In this document: positions 44,695 to 54,894 of the stretch, piece by piece | Numbering within the stretch: the stretch's first letter is position 1 | How the letters are laid out: each line of letters begins with the position of its first letter | Assembly: GCF_022129235.1 (NCBI RefSeq) | Contig: NZ_JADQAI010000002.1 | Location: 186,001-250,000, forward strand | Direction: 5' to 3' | Length of the DNA stretch: 64,000 nucleotides | Source: Psychrobacter sp. Ps6 | Lineage (GTDB): Bacteria > Pseudomonadota > Gammaproteobacteria > Pseudomonadales > Moraxellaceae | The notes under the pieces: model-generated | Told to the model about the DNA's origin: nothing | The model's input: only the letters and a program-made list of their open reading frames with translations | The model's database searches: none | Program-made: the position numbers and the translations under genes

Positions 44695-47298
44695 GTGTTA
44701 GAAGCTTATCGTAAACATGTCGAAGAACGTGCTGAGCTAGGAACGGTTCCGCTACCATTGAACGAAAAACAAGTAGCAGAGTTGGTTGAATTACTAAAGA
44801 ACCCGCCAGCAGGCGAAGATGCATTTTTGATGAACTTGTTAGAAAACCGTATCCCTGCTGGTGTTGACCAAGCAGCCTACGTAAAAGCGGCATTTTTGGC
44901 AGCGATCTTAAAAGGTGAGACGTCATCACCATTGATCAGCAAGCAAAAAGCGGTTCAAATTTTAGGTACCATGCAAGGTGGTTACAACGTTCAGCCATTG
45001 GTTGCGGCACTAGATGACAGCGAAGTGGCTCAAGACGCTGCTGAAGCATTAAAGAAAACTTTGCTAGTATTTGACGCATTCAACGACGTGACTGAAAAAG
45101 CTGAAGCGGGCAATACCATTGCCAAAGAAGTCGTTCAATCTTGGGCTGACGCAGAATGGTTCTTGAGCCGCCCTGAAGTACCAAAGAAAACCACTTACAC
45201 GACGTTTAAAGTCACTGGTGAAACCAACACGGATGACTTGTCACCTGCGCAAGACGCATGGAGCCGTCCTGATATTCCACTGCATTCACTAGCCATGCAT
45301 AAAAACTCTCGCGACGGCATCAATGCTGACGAAGAGGGCGTTGTTGGCCCAATGAAGCAAATCGAAGCGTTAAAAGAAAAAGGCCATCCGCTAGCCTATG
45401 TTGGTGATGTGGTTGGTACGGGTTCTAGCCGTAAGTCGGCCACCAACTCAGTATTGTGGCTCATGGGTGAAGACATTCCTAACGTGCCAAACAAACGTGG
45501 TGGCGGTCTAGTACTAGGTAACAACATCGCTCCGATTTTCTTCAACACGATGGAAGATTCTGGCGCATTGCCAATCGAAAAAGTCGCCGTTGATAACCTA
45601 AATATGGGTGATGTGTTTGACATCTATCCACATGACGGCAAAATCACCAAGCATGACTCTGATGAAGTGCTCTCAACGTTTACGTTAAGCTCACCTACTT
45701 TGCTTGACGAAGTGCGTGCTGGCGGCCGTATCCCATTAATCGTTGGTCGTGGTTTGACCAACCGTGCGCGTGAGTACATGGGTCTTGGTCACTCAGACGT
45801 GTTTGCTAAGCCAGAAGAGCCAGCCGATACTGGTAAAGGCTTTACGCTAGCGCAAAAAATGGTTGGTAAAGCGTGTGGCCTAGAAGGCGTACGTCCAGGT
45901 ATGTACTGTGAGCCTAAAATGACGACTGTCGGCTCTCAAGATACCACTGGCCCAATGACGCGTGACGAGCTAAAAGACTTGGCATGTTTGGGTTTCCAAG
46001 CGGATCTCGTCATGCAGTCATTCTGTCATACGGCGGCTTATCCAAAGCCAGTTGACGTTGAGACTCAGCACACACTACCTGACTTTATCATGAACCGTGG
46101 CGGCGTCAGCTTACGTCCAGGTGATGGTATCATTCACTCATGGTTGAACCGTATGCTACTTCCAGATACCGTTGGTACTGGTGGCGACTCGCATACTCGT
46201 TTCCCAATGGGTATCTCGTTCCCAGCGGGTTCTGGTCTAGTTGCTTTCGCAGCGGCAACTGGTGTGATGCCACTTGATATGCCTGAATCTGTCCGTGTTC
46301 GTTTTGTTGGTGAGCGTCAGCCTGGTATCACCCTACGTGATCTAGTACATGCGATCCCTTATCAAGCGATCAAAGAAGGCTACTTGACCGTTGATAAGAA
46401 AGGTAAAATCAACGAGTTCAACGGCCGTATTCTTGAAATCGAAGGCCTAGAAGATTTGACCGCTGAGCAGGCGTTTGAATTGTCTGATGCCTCAGCTGAG
46501 CGTAGTGCTGCTGGTTGTACCATTACCTTATCTGAAGCGTCAGTGACTGAGTACCTAAACTCAAACATCACACTGCTTAAGTGGATGATCTCAGAAGGCT
46601 ATGGCGATGCACGTACGATCAGTCGCCGTGTTGAGCAAATGCAAGAGTGGTTGGCTAACCCAAGCCTCATGCGTGCTGACGACGATGCTGAATATGCGAT
46701 CGACATTACTATCGATATGAGCGAAATTAAAGAGCCCATCCTTTGCTGCCCGAACGATCCAGATGATGCCAAGACTTTGGCAGACGTGGCTGGCGATACC
46801 ATTGATGAAGTATTCATTGGTTCATGTATGACTAACATCGGTCATTTCCGTGCCGCTGGCAAATTGCTACAAGACGTACCAGCAGGTAGCCTCAAGACTC
46901 GTCTATGGATTGCACCACCGACTAAGATGGATGCACGCCAGTTGATGGAAGAAGGTTACTACAACATCTATGCACAAGCCGGCGCTCGTACTGAAATGCC
47001 AGGTTGTTCACTATGTATGGGTAACCAAGCACGTATCGCACCGAAATCGACTGCGGTATCGACCTCAACTCGTAACTTCCCGAACCGTCTAGGTCAGGGC
47101 GCTAACGTATACCTAGCGTCTGCAGAGCTTGCAGCAGTCGCAGCGGTACTTGGTAAACTGCCAACTAACGACGAATATCAGCAGTATGCTGGCATGCTAA
47201 ACAGCATGGGTGATGAAGTCTATCAGTACATGAACTTCGATCGTATGGAAGACTATACTGAAGAAGCAGACAAGATCAACGTTGCTCAGTTGAGCTAG
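44695..47298 (+). CDS. acnB: aconitate hydratase B
   Basis: An 867-residue TCA-cycle enzyme, citrate to isocitrate via cis-aconitate (and 2-methylisocitrate chemistry). It starts at GTG with GAGGA upstream. The N-terminal HEAT-like domain specific to AcnB covers about 1-155, then the swivel domain with the [11 protein letters not shown] loop. Cluster cysteines lie in [11 protein letters not shown] and CSLCMGNQ. Monocistronic. Confidence 0.97.
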   Translation: MLEAYRKHVEERAELGTVPLPLNEKQVAELVELLKNPPAGEDAFLMNLLENRIPAGVDQAAYVKAAFLAAILKGETSSPLISKQKAVQILGTMQGGYNVQPLVAALDDSEVAQDAAEALKKTLLVFDAFNDVTEKAEAGNTIAKEVVQSWADAEWFLSRPEVPKKTTYTTFKVTGETNTDDLSPAQDAWSRPDIPLHSLAMHKNSRDGINADEEGVVGPMKQIEALKEKGHPLAYVGDVVGTGSSRKSATNSVLWLMGEDIPNVPNKRGGGLVLGNNIAPIFFNTMEDSGALPIEKVAVDNLNMGDVFDIYPHDGKITKHDSDEVLSTFTLSSPTLLDEVRAGGRIPLIVGRGLTNRAREYMGLGHSDVFAKPEEPADTGKGFTLAQKMVGKACGLEGVRPGMYCEPKMTTVGSQDTTGPMTRDELKDLACLGFQADLVMQSFCHTAAYPKPVDVETQHTLPDFIMNRGGVSLRPGDGIIHSWLNRMLLPDTVGTGGDSHTRFPMGISFPAGSGLVAFAAATGVMPLDMPESVRVRFVGERQPGITLRDLVHAIPYQAIKEGYLTVDKKGKINEFNGRILEIEGLEDLTAEQAFELSDASAERSAAGCTITLSEASVTEYLNSNITLLKWMISEGYGDARTISRRVEQMQEWLANPSLMRADDDAEYAIDITIDMSEIKEPILCCPNDPDDAKTLADVAGDTIDEVFIGSCMTNIGHFRAAGKLLQDVPAGSLKTRLWIAPPTKMDARQLMEEGYYNIYAQAGARTEMPGCSLCMGNQARIAPKSTAVSTSTRNFPNRLGQGANVYLASAELAAVAAVLGKLPTNDEYQQYAGMLNSMGDEVYQYMNFDRMEDYTEEADKINVAQLS

Positions 47299-47346
47299 TC
47301 TTGGTTGACGCTTAAGTTAAACGTTTTTAAGTTTTAATAATAGAAT

Positions 47347-47373
47347 AACCCCGTATCATGATGATGCGGGGTT
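47347..47373 (+). terminator. intrinsic terminator of acnB
   Basis: Arms AACCCCGTATCAT and ATGATGCGGGGTT (one G-U) followed by a T run. Confidence 0.88.
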
Positions 47374-47418
47374 TTTTGCATGGTCATTACATGGGCTGAT
47401 TTTTTGTGCCATCTTATG

Positions 47419-47488
47419 TATAATATAGGTGCAGGCGGAAACCGTGGCTCTGCACTCAATCTATCTTTTCTATCTCGGGACGGACCGA
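47419..47488 (+). promoter_or_regulatory. promoter and structured leader of the PACE gene
   Basis: A -10 TATAAT (47419-47424) is followed by hairpin 1 (GTGCAG...CTGCAC, 47429-47455, with inner GCGG/CCGT pairing) and hairpin 2 (TCGG/CCGA, 47475-47488, six-base loop containing ACGG). The leader is about 110 bases before ATG 47541. I cannot identify a known riboswitch. Confidence 0.4.
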
Positions 47489-47540
47489 TACTTTGATACG
47501 CACTTTTTTCTTAAGAATAGGTGCTTTGGAGTCTTGGTTA

Positions 47541-47984
47541 ATGATCACCTTATCCCCGCTCAAACGTCGTATTATCTATGTGATTATTTTTGAGATTGTC
47601 GCAATTATTTCTTCTACCTTTGTATTAATGAAACTCAGCAACAGCGATGCGTCAGAATCGTTGCCTGTCGCGATGATGGTATCGCTGGCCGCCATCATTT
47701 GGAACTTTGTATACAACACCGCTTTTGAGACTTGGGAGGATCGCAGGCAAATAGCAGAGCGTACGCTGCTTATTCGTAGTGTTCATGCCTTGATATTTGA
47801 AGTCGGTTTGGTTTTGATTTGCTTACCGCTATATATGATTTGGTATCAAGTTGGCTTGCTCCAAGCGTTTATGATGGAAGCTGCCTTACTGGTGTTTTTC
47901 TTGATTTATAATTTCGTATTTACCTTTATTTTTGACAAAATATTTACCTTACCGTATCAGTATAAGTCAGCGTCTGCTTCTTAA
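47541..47984 (+). CDS. PACE-family efflux protein (AceI-like)
   Basis: A 147-residue inner-membrane protein with four helices arranged as two bacterial transmembrane pair domains: RRIIYVIIFEIVAII (about 8-22) and the WNFVYNTAFETWEDRR and YNFVFTFIFDKIF pair. The Glu in the first helix (FEIVA) matches the essential Glu of AceI. PACE proteins export biocides such as chlorhexidine and short polyamines. The start at 47541 gives the usual length; a longer frame opens at TTG 47493. Confidence 0.88.
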   Translation: MITLSPLKRRIIYVIIFEIVAIISSTFVLMKLSNSDASESLPVAMMVSLAAIIWNFVYNTAFETWEDRRQIAERTLLIRSVHALIFEVGLVLICLPLYMIWYQVGLLQAFMMEAALLVFFLIYNFVFTFIFDKIFTLPYQYKSASAS

Positions 47985-48000
47985 CCGCAGACATAAACGA

Positions 48001-48033
48001 AAAAAGGGCTACCATATTGGCAGCCCTTTTTTT
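48001..48033. terminator. bidirectional terminator between PACE and enoyl-CoA hydratase genes
   Basis: Stem AAAAAGGGCT/AGCCCTTTTT with an 11-base loop and T run. Confidence 0.88.
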
Positions 48034-48103
48034 GATACTATAAATAGCGAATTATCTGGTTAGAAATACATTTAGCTATCAAATTAACCAGCCTACTACC
48101 CAA

Positions 48104-48901
48104 TTATTTACCTTGATAAACAGGCTTACGCTTTTCGATAAAGGCGCTAACACCTTCGATAAAGTCATCGGTTTTTGCCATAACCGTTTGCTGTTCTACT
48201 TCCGTATCTAGCGCATCGCTTAACCCAGAAAACGCATGTACATTGAAGCTCTCTTTCATAGCGGCTAGGGCTTTACCTGGTAATTGGCTCAATCGTAGCG
48301 CCAATGCTTGTACGGTGGCATCTAGCTCGTCAGCACTGACTACGTTGTTTACCAGATTTAAGCGAGCCATATCTTCTGCTTTTAGCTTATCACCCAGCAT
48401 CACAAGCTCAGTAGCTTTTGCTGTACCAACCAATTGATTCAATAAATAAATACCGCCTGCATCTGGCACTAAACCGATATTAACAAATGCTTGGACAAAT
48501 TTTGCATTGTCTGCTGCGATACGAAAATCACAAGTAAGCGCTAAGTTCATACCAGCCCCTGCCACGGCACCTTCTAGTTTGGCAATGATTGGTTTATGGA
48601 CATCACGTAGCTTTAGGCTGACTTCGCCAGCGCCTTCTACCATACCTCTCAACTTGGTTGAGATAACGTCTTTGTCCAGTCCTTCAGATAGCATCTCTTT
48701 AATATCGCCGCCACTTGAAAAATTACCACCAGCGCCTTGCAAGATAATGACTCGTACTTGATCGTCTTCTGCCGCTTTATCTAGCGCTATTAATACGTTG
48801 TTTTTTAGTGGCGTGCCAAACGCATTTAGGCTCTTTGGATCATTAAACGTAATGGTGGCAATGTGATTGTTCACTTGATAATCAACGATAGGCTGTGACA
48901 T
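48104..48901 (-). CDS. enoyl-CoA hydratase/isomerase family protein
   Basis: A 265-residue crotonase-fold enzyme. The oxyanion segment GAGGNFSSGGDIKEML (about 66-81) and KLEGAVAGAGMNLALTCDFRIAA (about 110-132) are typical, but the first catalytic Glu position of true hydratases reads Gly/Ala (VAGAGM) and the second lies in a GLVPDAGGIYLL context. This suggests a PaaG-like isomerase or another crotonase, not a standard hydratase. ATG 48901 has AAGGAAA upstream; the longer frame to 48997 lacks such a site. Confidence 0.86.
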   Translation of the reverse strand: MSQPIVDYQVNNHIATITFNDPKSLNAFGTPLKNNVLIALDKAAEDDQVRVIILQGAGGNFSSGGDIKEMLSEGLDKDVISTKLRGMVEGAGEVSLKLRDVHKPIIAKLEGAVAGAGMNLALTCDFRIAADNAKFVQAFVNIGLVPDAGGIYLLNQLVGTAKATELVMLGDKLKAEDMARLNLVNNVVSADELDATVQALALRLSQLPGKALAAMKESFNVHAFSGLSDALDTEVEQQTVMAKTDDFIEGVSAFIEKRKPVYQGK

Positions 48902-49281
48902 CTGAGATTTCCTTATTTTCAATGACTGTTTTAAATGGCGATTTTGGGTGCCCGTATAAGAGACAGCAGGACAAATTAATGGTAAAAAATAACGCAATGT
49001 TGATTACTATAGCAGTTTGCGTACATTATAAAAGTGGGTTTTGTGGGCGCTTAAGACACATCTACATGGTGGTTAGCTCTTTGAGTTACTCGTATAAAAT
49101 GTCATGTCTGTATGAGCAAAAAGAGTGTATGAATAAGATGTAGATAAGACGCATGGTTCATAAAAAGGTGACTTCCTGACTTATTAATAGATTATGCTAC
49201 TATGCAGGTAGCGTGTGAGCGCACCAGGTCATACGCAGCTTAAATGATTAATCAAAGTTTTCACTAAACAAGGAAGTGATT
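48902..49281. other. intergenic region, nothing identified
   Basis: This 380-base divergent gap has no gene that I can support; short frames lack ribosome-binding sites. Confidence 0.45.
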
Positions 49282-50094
49282 ATGCCAACAATAAAAGTCA
49301 ACGATGTCGATATCTATTATGAAGACAGTGCGCCAAATGACATGCAAAAACCCGTTATCGTGTTTGCCCATGGTCTGCTGTGGAGCTCGCAGATGTATGA
49401 CAAGCAGGTAGAATATTTTCAAACGGATTATCGATGCATTGCGTTTGATTTTCGTGGGCAGGGTCAGTCACAGATTACTAAATCTGGCTATGATATGGAG
49501 ACGTTAACCGAAGATACGCTAGGCTTACTTGACGCACTCGCTATCGTTAAATGTCATTTTGTAGGGTTATCAATGGGAGGATTTGTCGCTCAACGTATTG
49601 CGCTTAAGCGACCAGATTTACTGCTATCATTAACACTGCTTGAGACGTCAGCCGACCCTGAAGATCCAAAAAACGTCCCGCAGTATCGTAAGTTAGTCAA
49701 AGCCATTCGCTGGCTTGGTATGAAGCGCGTGAGTAATAAAGTCATGCCGATTATGTTTGGCAGTACTTTTCTGGCCGACAAGCTGCGCAAATCTGATCGC
49801 AAACAGTGGCTGACGATGCTACAAAGCAATCGCAAGGACGGTGTCGTTAAGGCAACAACGGGTGTCATCGATCGCACTGGCACTTATGAGCAATTGGGTA
49901 ATATCACGACACCGACACTTATCGTCGTGGGTGATGAGGATGCGGCAACGCCTTACGCAAAGTCTGAGCGCATGCATTTTGCTATCGCTGGGTCGAAGCT
50001 TGCTATTATCAAAGGCGCTGGCCATACGTCGACAGTGGAAGAGCCTGATCAAGTGAACCGAGTGCTCAGTCAGTTTTTGGAAAAATGCGTGTAA
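49282..50094 (+). CDS. alpha/beta hydrolase
   Basis: A 270-residue hydrolase. The oxyanion motif is FAHGLLWS, the nucleophile is the Ser of GLSMGG (about 96), the acid is in VVGDEDAATP and the base is in GAGHTS. It resembles 3-oxoadipate enol-lactonase (PcaD)/non-heme haloperoxidase-like proteins. With the PcaC-like gene 5 kb upstream a shared pathway is possible but unsupported. AGGAAG precedes ATG 49282. Monocistronic. Confidence 0.84.
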   Translation: MPTIKVNDVDIYYEDSAPNDMQKPVIVFAHGLLWSSQMYDKQVEYFQTDYRCIAFDFRGQGQSQITKSGYDMETLTEDTLGLLDALAIVKCHFVGLSMGGFVAQRIALKRPDLLLSLTLLETSADPEDPKNVPQYRKLVKAIRWLGMKRVSNKVMPIMFGSTFLADKLRKSDRKQWLTMLQSNRKDGVVKATTGVIDRTGTYEQLGNITTPTLIVVGDEDAATPYAKSERMHFAIAGSKLAIIKGAGHTSTVEEPDQVNRVLSQFLEKCV

Positions 50095-50162
50095 CGCTCA
50101 GCTGTTGATGAGAGGTTTTGTATTGTTAGGTTGTTTAAGCAGTAGTCTATAAAGATGCATAA

Positions 50163-50197
50163 AAAAAGCCGCTATTAATAAAAGGTAGCGGCTTTTT
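50163..50197. terminator. bidirectional terminator, end of the Ter metabolite operon
   Basis: Stem AAAAAGCCGCTA/TAGCGGCTTTTT with an 11-base loop; A and T runs on both sides. Confidence 0.9.
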
Positions 50198-50228
50198 GTA
50201 TTGCATTGAAGTATCACATAGTTAACGA

Positions 50229-51305
50229 TTACATTCGTGAGCTGTATTGGCTGTGACCATCATCAATGGTGCCAAAAGCTTCTGCACGATTGACGATTTC
50301 GGTTGCCCATGCACGATGGGTGGCAGGTTCTAGCATGGTGTTGTTGTACTTAAACACAGCCTTAGCCTCAGAGTGCAGGATCGCTTGCGCTTCATCCAAT
50401 TTGCTTAACGGTACACAATAGGCTTGCTGCACTAATGCAATTTGGCTTGGGTGAATGACGGTTTTGCCCACCAGTCCCAAACTGACATCGCGGTTTAGCT
50501 CCTGCATAAAGAGAGTTGGCTGGTCCAAGTACTCAAATACTGGCGCTGTTAGATAAAAACCATGCGGTACAAAGCAGCCAAGCATTTGATAGGCAAGGGT
50601 GCCGATAGGCGTATCATAGACAATGCTATTCTTTGGACGACGCAAGCGCAGCGCGGCAAATAAGTCATTACCACCGATACGTAGCGCAAACACCGGCTGA
50701 CTAAAGGCTTCTTTAAAAGCGATGGCTAGCTCTTGATTATGATGCGGATTAAATAATGCGGCCGTTTCAAGCGTCGGCATCAGCAGATGGTCAACGCTAA
50801 GATTCTGACAAGCCATGCGCCAATTGGACAAGCTATACATATCGACCTTTGGCATGACAAAACCATCAATGAGATCAATATGCGCATAGTCAGCCAGTTG
50901 CTGTAGCATCATCGGGCTACGCGGACGTATAAAGACCAGTGGGCGCGTTGGGTGCTGTGCATGAATCGCAGCAGCTCGAGATGGATCATTGATGCTATTG
51001 ACGTGCTCAGCCCAAGTACCCAGCAGCGTGCGCAAACGCTCAAGCGCCAACTCCACATCCTCATGACTGACGGCATCTTCTAAACAAATAATAATACTAT
51101 TGATTGTTGGTAGCTTGTCGCGCTTAATCACTTGCCAGATGTCTTGGCGAGTGGCAGGCATATATAGGCTAGCACCCAGCTGGTATGGGTGATGTGTGTG
51201 CGGTCTGACCATCGCATGACGCTCAGTAATCAGATGCGCATAAGACTGAGTATCGTGATAAATCTCTGATTCGTTGTGTTGTATATCTGACATAATTGGC
51301 ATCAT
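50229..51305 (-). CDS. HpcH/HpaI-CitE-like aldolase/lyase of the Ter operon
   Basis: A 358-residue TIM-barrel protein of the citrate lyase beta/HpcH family. SIIICLEDAVSHED (about 89-102) carries the metal/CoA-side Glu-Asp, FIRPRSP the substrate Arg, and VMPKVD the central Lys/Asp; GKTVIHPSQI is the conserved C-terminal block. In Ter-linked operons such lyases are predicted to make or cleave a carbon-carbon bond in a nucleoside-like product. It is last in a six-gene operon, 57 bases after the StiP-like gene. The start is uncertain: 51305 or 51293, neither with a clear Shine-Dalgarno. Confidence 0.88.
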   Translation of the reverse strand: MMPIMSDIQHNESEIYHDTQSYAHLITERHAMVRPHTHHPYQLGASLYMPATRQDIWQVIKRDKLPTINSIIICLEDAVSHEDVELALERLRTLLGTWAEHVNSINDPSRAAAIHAQHPTRPLVFIRPRSPMMLQQLADYAHIDLIDGFVMPKVDMYSLSNWRMACQNLSVDHLLMPTLETAALFNPHHNQELAIAFKEAFSQPVFALRIGGNDLFAALRLRRPKNSIVYDTPIGTLAYQMLGCFVPHGFYLTAPVFEYLDQPTLFMQELNRDVSLGLVGKTVIHPSQIALVQQAYCVPLSKLDEAQAILHSEAKAVFKYNNTMLEPATHRAWATEIVNRAEAFGTIDDGHSQYSSRM

Positions 51306-51362
51306 AAATAGAGTGTAAAGGGCAAGCGTTCAATCGCGCTAGTGGTACTCAAGCCAAAAGCA

Positions 51363-52544
51363 TTAACTGTCTTTGGCTCGTTGCTTGATAAGGGTGATGG
51401 CTTGATAAGGCAGTATTTTATCACCTAATACATCAATAGTGATGCCTCGTTGCGCACATAAATGACGCAGTAGTACGGTATCGGGATGCGCCGCGGTCGC
51501 GAGCAATATACGCTCGGGATCACGGCGCAATATAGCGCGCGTCGCCTCGGCGATAGTTGGCTTTATACGGTTGCGATTGGTGATGCCATAGTCTGCTGCG
51601 AGCGTATCTATTAATGCTGCCGTCTGGTAGCGCGGCTGTTGATGGGTTGGCAAACACTCTAATGGCGTGGTCAGTGAGCGTCTTGCTGCATCAATATGAT
51701 CGATAAATGCCACGCTATGATCTGCTTCAATCAAATCCTCATAAAATACACTGCGATGAAGACCTGATTGCGGCTCGGTATATAAGCTGCGTGAAATCAG
51801 TCCTGACACCGTGCTATTTAACAAACCCGATGGAATTAACCAATCTTCCTCACTGGCGGCGAGCCAAGCAACGCCAGCCGGATCAGCAAGAGTCAGTAGC
51901 GGAATGACATTCGCGCCTTGATGAAAAATATTGGCAAAGTTGGCGTGAGTGGGATCGCTAAATGTCTCTAAGCTACGAGCCAGCTCCTTATAAATCGCGC
52001 CTTTACCTGTCCAACCATCGACGAATACGACTGGACTGTTTGGATAAGCCTCCAGCAGCATTTGCAGCGCCACAGTATCCAGCCCGCGATCACGAATGAT
52101 GCTGATGCCATAATGCTTGCTTGGTAAGTGATAGCTACTATCTGCGTCTGACAGTGCGCGCTGCAATAGCACGCCAATTGGTAGCCCTGCCCGTACCAAA
52201 CTGACCAAGACTAGCGGATGCTCGTCACTGACATCATGCTGAAATACATTATGTAGGGTATGCGCTAAGCGTGCGATATCAGTTGCGGCTCTCTCACCAC
52301 CTTGCTCTAGCGCTTGACGGTATAGTTGCTCATGCATGGCAGTGGGTGCTTTCTCCAAGGTCAACATATCAGAGTAGTGACGTTGCCCACTTTGAATAAG
52401 TGCTTCTTTTTGACTGACAGGCACATCGGCAACAGCGTCTTTATCGACAATATCGAGTAGGACCGTCACATCACTGGCAAGGTAGCTACCTGAGCCGTAA
52501 TTGTTTAGATTGGCTCTATGGGCCTGTATGTTAGGTAAAGTCAT
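51363..52544 (-). CDS. StiP-family PRTase/PELOTA protein of the Ter operon
   Basis: A 393-residue protein. The N-terminal phosphoribosyltransferase-like part (about 20-270) carries LVSLVRAGLPIGVLL and the PRPP-type loop VVFVDGWTGKGAI (about 174-186). The C-terminal about 300-390 (ILLATAAHPDTVLLRHLCAQRGI) is a PELOTA-type RNA-binding-like domain. Database annotation often calls this family 'cysteine protease StiP', but sequence analysis by others groups it with PRTases in Ter systems. The likely role is base-ribose linkage in a modified nucleoside. It lies 138 bases after the HAD gene. Confidence 0.88.
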   Translation of the reverse strand: MTLPNIQAHRANLNNYGSGSYLASDVTVLLDIVDKDAVADVPVSQKEALIQSGQRHYSDMLTLEKAPTAMHEQLYRQALEQGGERAATDIARLAHTLHNVFQHDVSDEHPLVLVSLVRAGLPIGVLLQRALSDADSSYHLPSKHYGISIIRDRGLDTVALQMLLEAYPNSPVVFVDGWTGKGAIYKELARSLETFSDPTHANFANIFHQGANVIPLLTLADPAGVAWLAASEEDWLIPSGLLNSTVSGLISRSLYTEPQSGLHRSVFYEDLIEADHSVAFIDHIDAARRSLTTPLECLPTHQQPRYQTAALIDTLAADYGITNRNRIKPTIAEATRAILRRDPERILLATAAHPDTVLLRHLCAQRGITIDVLGDKILPYQAITLIKQRAKDS

Positions 52545-52682
52545 AATATGAATAGTGGTACTCGTAATGATAATGAGGTTATGTGTCTATTTTTGGGCTG
52601 ATTTTCTGGACTAACTTTTTAGGCTGATGGTTTAAACGGATAGTTTGGCCTGACGCTTTAGTCCGAATAATTAGACGAATGG

Positions 52683-53525
52683 CTAAGACTGATACTGCTC
52701 ATGCATCTGACCGCGGCTTGGCATACCGTACCAGTCAAGCAGTTGCAGAAAAGGCAAATCTGCCAAACTATCACCAAAGCCAAAACTGGGACGCTGGCGA
52801 TCTAAATGATGGTTTAATAAAAACTGTACCGCATGGCGCTTATGTACCGCGTGCGGTAATATCGCTAGGTTATTGGCATTCACATGCACATAAAAATCTT
52901 GCTCAAAATCACGTATTAACGTTGGCAGTTTTTCTGCCAGATCTACTAACGCTTGATGGTCTTTTTGCGCATGTTTGATGGCCAGATAAATCGTTAATTC
53001 TTCATCCACAGACCCATTGTCAAAGCTATCGACATGCGGCGTAAATACCAACTGGCTTTGCTCACTTTTGCTATGATTGGCAAACAAACGACTTAACTTA
53101 TTAAGCTTATCTTGCAACGGTGCAAGCTTGCTAGTCATATGCTGCTGCCATGCACTTAGTAGCTGCCCATCAGATGTCAAAATAATGGCGCCATGGGTCA
53201 ATACTTGCCAACTGTCGAATGGCAGTTTTACACGCTTAATTTCACTACGGTCACGTGCTGTTACTACTATTAGTTCAGTACTATTAAGTAGCCAATTAAA
53301 GAAGGTCGCTTGGCGCTGACTCATAAAGCTGAGCGGTTCATCTTGTTTGTTGACCGTCGCACAAACTAAGTGTTCTGGCTCTGCAGTCGGCACTTGCCAA
53401 GCATCAATCTTGCGCTGAGTTTGAAAAAGGGTATCGTCCAAATCCATTAAGGCGTATGGTTTGATAATATCGGAGCTGGGCTTAAAAAATGAGGTAGTCA
53501 TAACGTCTTTCATCAGTGAATCCAT
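52683..53525 (-). CDS. HAD-superfamily hydrolase of the Ter operon
   Basis: A 280-residue phosphatase-like protein. Motif I is ALMDLDDTLFQT (about 26-37), motif II is the Thr in ELIVVTARD, and motif IV is FGFGDSLADLPFL. The insert between them is of the Cof/trehalose-phosphatase (C2) size. It probably removes a phosphate from a sugar or nucleotide intermediate made by the neighbouring PRTases. It is 30 bases after the PRTase/TRSP gene. Confidence 0.88.
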   Translation of the reverse strand: MDSLMKDVMTTSFFKPSSDIIKPYALMDLDDTLFQTQRKIDAWQVPTAEPEHLVCATVNKQDEPLSFMSQRQATFFNWLLNSTELIVVTARDRSEIKRVKLPFDSWQVLTHGAIILTSDGQLLSAWQQHMTSKLAPLQDKLNKLSRLFANHSKSEQSQLVFTPHVDSFDNGSVDEELTIYLAIKHAQKDHQALVDLAEKLPTLIRDFEQDFYVHVNANNLAILPHAVHKRHAVQFLLNHHLDRQRPSFGFGDSLADLPFLQLLDWYGMPSRGQMHEQYQS

Positions 53526-53555
53526 AAATAAGAAGTGTGAGAGTGACAGTAACGT

Positions 53556-54851
53556 TTAAATCGTCGGACCTACCACCAACACATTATTCAAACCTCGCCA
53601 CATCGCATCCACGCTATCAGCTGACGTTTCCACACATAACACAATCAAGTCCCACTCAGTCGGATCAACATTATAAGCAAAATTAGTCATGCCCAGCCCA
53701 TAATTATCATGAAAGCTCAGCATGGTAGTGATGGCGCCGCCAAGCGCAATTGGTGAGCGGGTTAACGCACTAAATTTAACGATAGCATTTGTATCAGCGT
53801 TGAGGTTTTGAGACGTTGTCTGAAGCCACTCTGCCAATAAAAATGGCAACCAAACAAACTCATTACTGCCCAACACCAAGATTTTTTTGGGTAATTGAGT
53901 GATATCAAAGCTTTCTTGGCTATTAAAGGATGCAAATGTGGCCTGAAAGTTTGATAGGTAATTGTCAAACCCATCTGTGCTATTTAATGTGGGAAAACGT
54001 CCCCAGTTGCCCGTAAACCCAAGCGCCTGACTGCCCGCTGCAGTAGTATCAACCGATGGCATGGTGATAGGCTCTGGGTTGGGGGCGTCTGTCCATTGCC
54101 AAGCGCCTGACAATAGATGATGACGGTGAAATTCAATACCAGTCAAGCGATCTGCCATACGCGCAGGCTGCGCGCCATCTGTATACTGGTTTGTATTTTC
54201 TTGATCCAATGACCAATCAACCAGAGTCGTTAGATGTACTTGCTCTAACTGAGTGAGCCCTGCATCACGTAAGGCAGTGACGACATTGACACAAGTATTG
54301 CCGGTTGATGCTTCATCATCGACCATAATCAGCGTTTTGCTGGCAAGCAGCTGCTCTTGCGTGATGGTATCTGTGCTTTGATAAATCAAATGCTGACTGG
54401 CATGACTGTGATCTTCGTTAAACGTTGTTAGTAACGCTTCGGCGTTATTGTCACTATGCTGCGCGTGACGCGTAGAGTTTAGCAATAACGCGTTTGGATA
54501 ACGTGTTTGTAGCGCTTGATGCACGCCTGCCGATAGACCAACCGCGGTCTCTGCCATACCAATGACCAGAACGGGTGCAGGCAAATCGCTAGGAACTAAA
54601 TTGGCCAAGTCAGTAAACGCATCTCGCATGGTGCTGGGTGCTACGGGAATATGACGACCTAATACTTTTGAGACAAACAAAAACGCCCGTTTTGGGTTAA
54701 TGCGCTGAGCAAAACCAAGCAGATCTTCTAATTGGTAACTTTCGTTTTGTCCCAAGTTATTTTTTTTGTTAGTTGCTGAATTGGTCTGATAGGTCAGATC
54801 AAGGGTGCCGCGAGGTAGGGTGATGCTCGTACGGTGTTGCTTATTTAACAT
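53556..54851 (-). CDS. phosphoribosyltransferase with TRSP domain, Ter operon
   Basis: A 431-residue protein. The orotate-PRTase-like domain (about 25-235) has VLVIGMAETAVGL (about 95-107) and the PRPP motif TLIMVDDEASTGNT (about 173-186). The C-terminal TRSP domain (about 280-430) has the FTGNWGRFPT segment and the KILVLGSNEFVWLPFLLAEWL strand. Both are known only from Ter-linked clusters. It is predicted to use PRPP in making a nucleoside-like compound. It lies 43 bases after the TerD-protease gene. Confidence 0.9.
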   Translation of the reverse strand: MLNKQHRTSITLPRGTLDLTYQTNSATNKKNNLGQNESYQLEDLLGFAQRINPKRAFLFVSKVLGRHIPVAPSTMRDAFTDLANLVPSDLPAPVLVIGMAETAVGLSAGVHQALQTRYPNALLLNSTRHAQHSDNNAEALLTTFNEDHSHASQHLIYQSTDTITQEQLLASKTLIMVDDEASTGNTCVNVVTALRDAGLTQLEQVHLTTLVDWSLDQENTNQYTDGAQPARMADRLTGIEFHRHHLLSGAWQWTDAPNPEPITMPSVDTTAAGSQALGFTGNWGRFPTLNSTDGFDNYLSNFQATFASFNSQESFDITQLPKKILVLGSNEFVWLPFLLAEWLQTTSQNLNADTNAIVKFSALTRSPIALGGAITTMLSFHDNYGLGMTNFAYNVDPTEWDLIVLCVETSADSVDAMWRGLNNVLVVGPTI

Positions 54852-54894
54852 TCATATTCCTTTGCGCTTTTCATTTTATATAGGTATAGATTTC

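Noticed and set aside
47429..47488. Guanidine-II (mini-ykkC) riboswitch before the PACE gene
   Set aside because: Only the second hairpin has an ACGR sequence and its loop is six bases; the first lacks ACGR, so the defining pair of hairpins is not met.
52679..52978. 99-codon plus-strand frame over the HAD gene
   Set aside because: It is antisense to the conserved HAD motif IV region and has no recognisable product.
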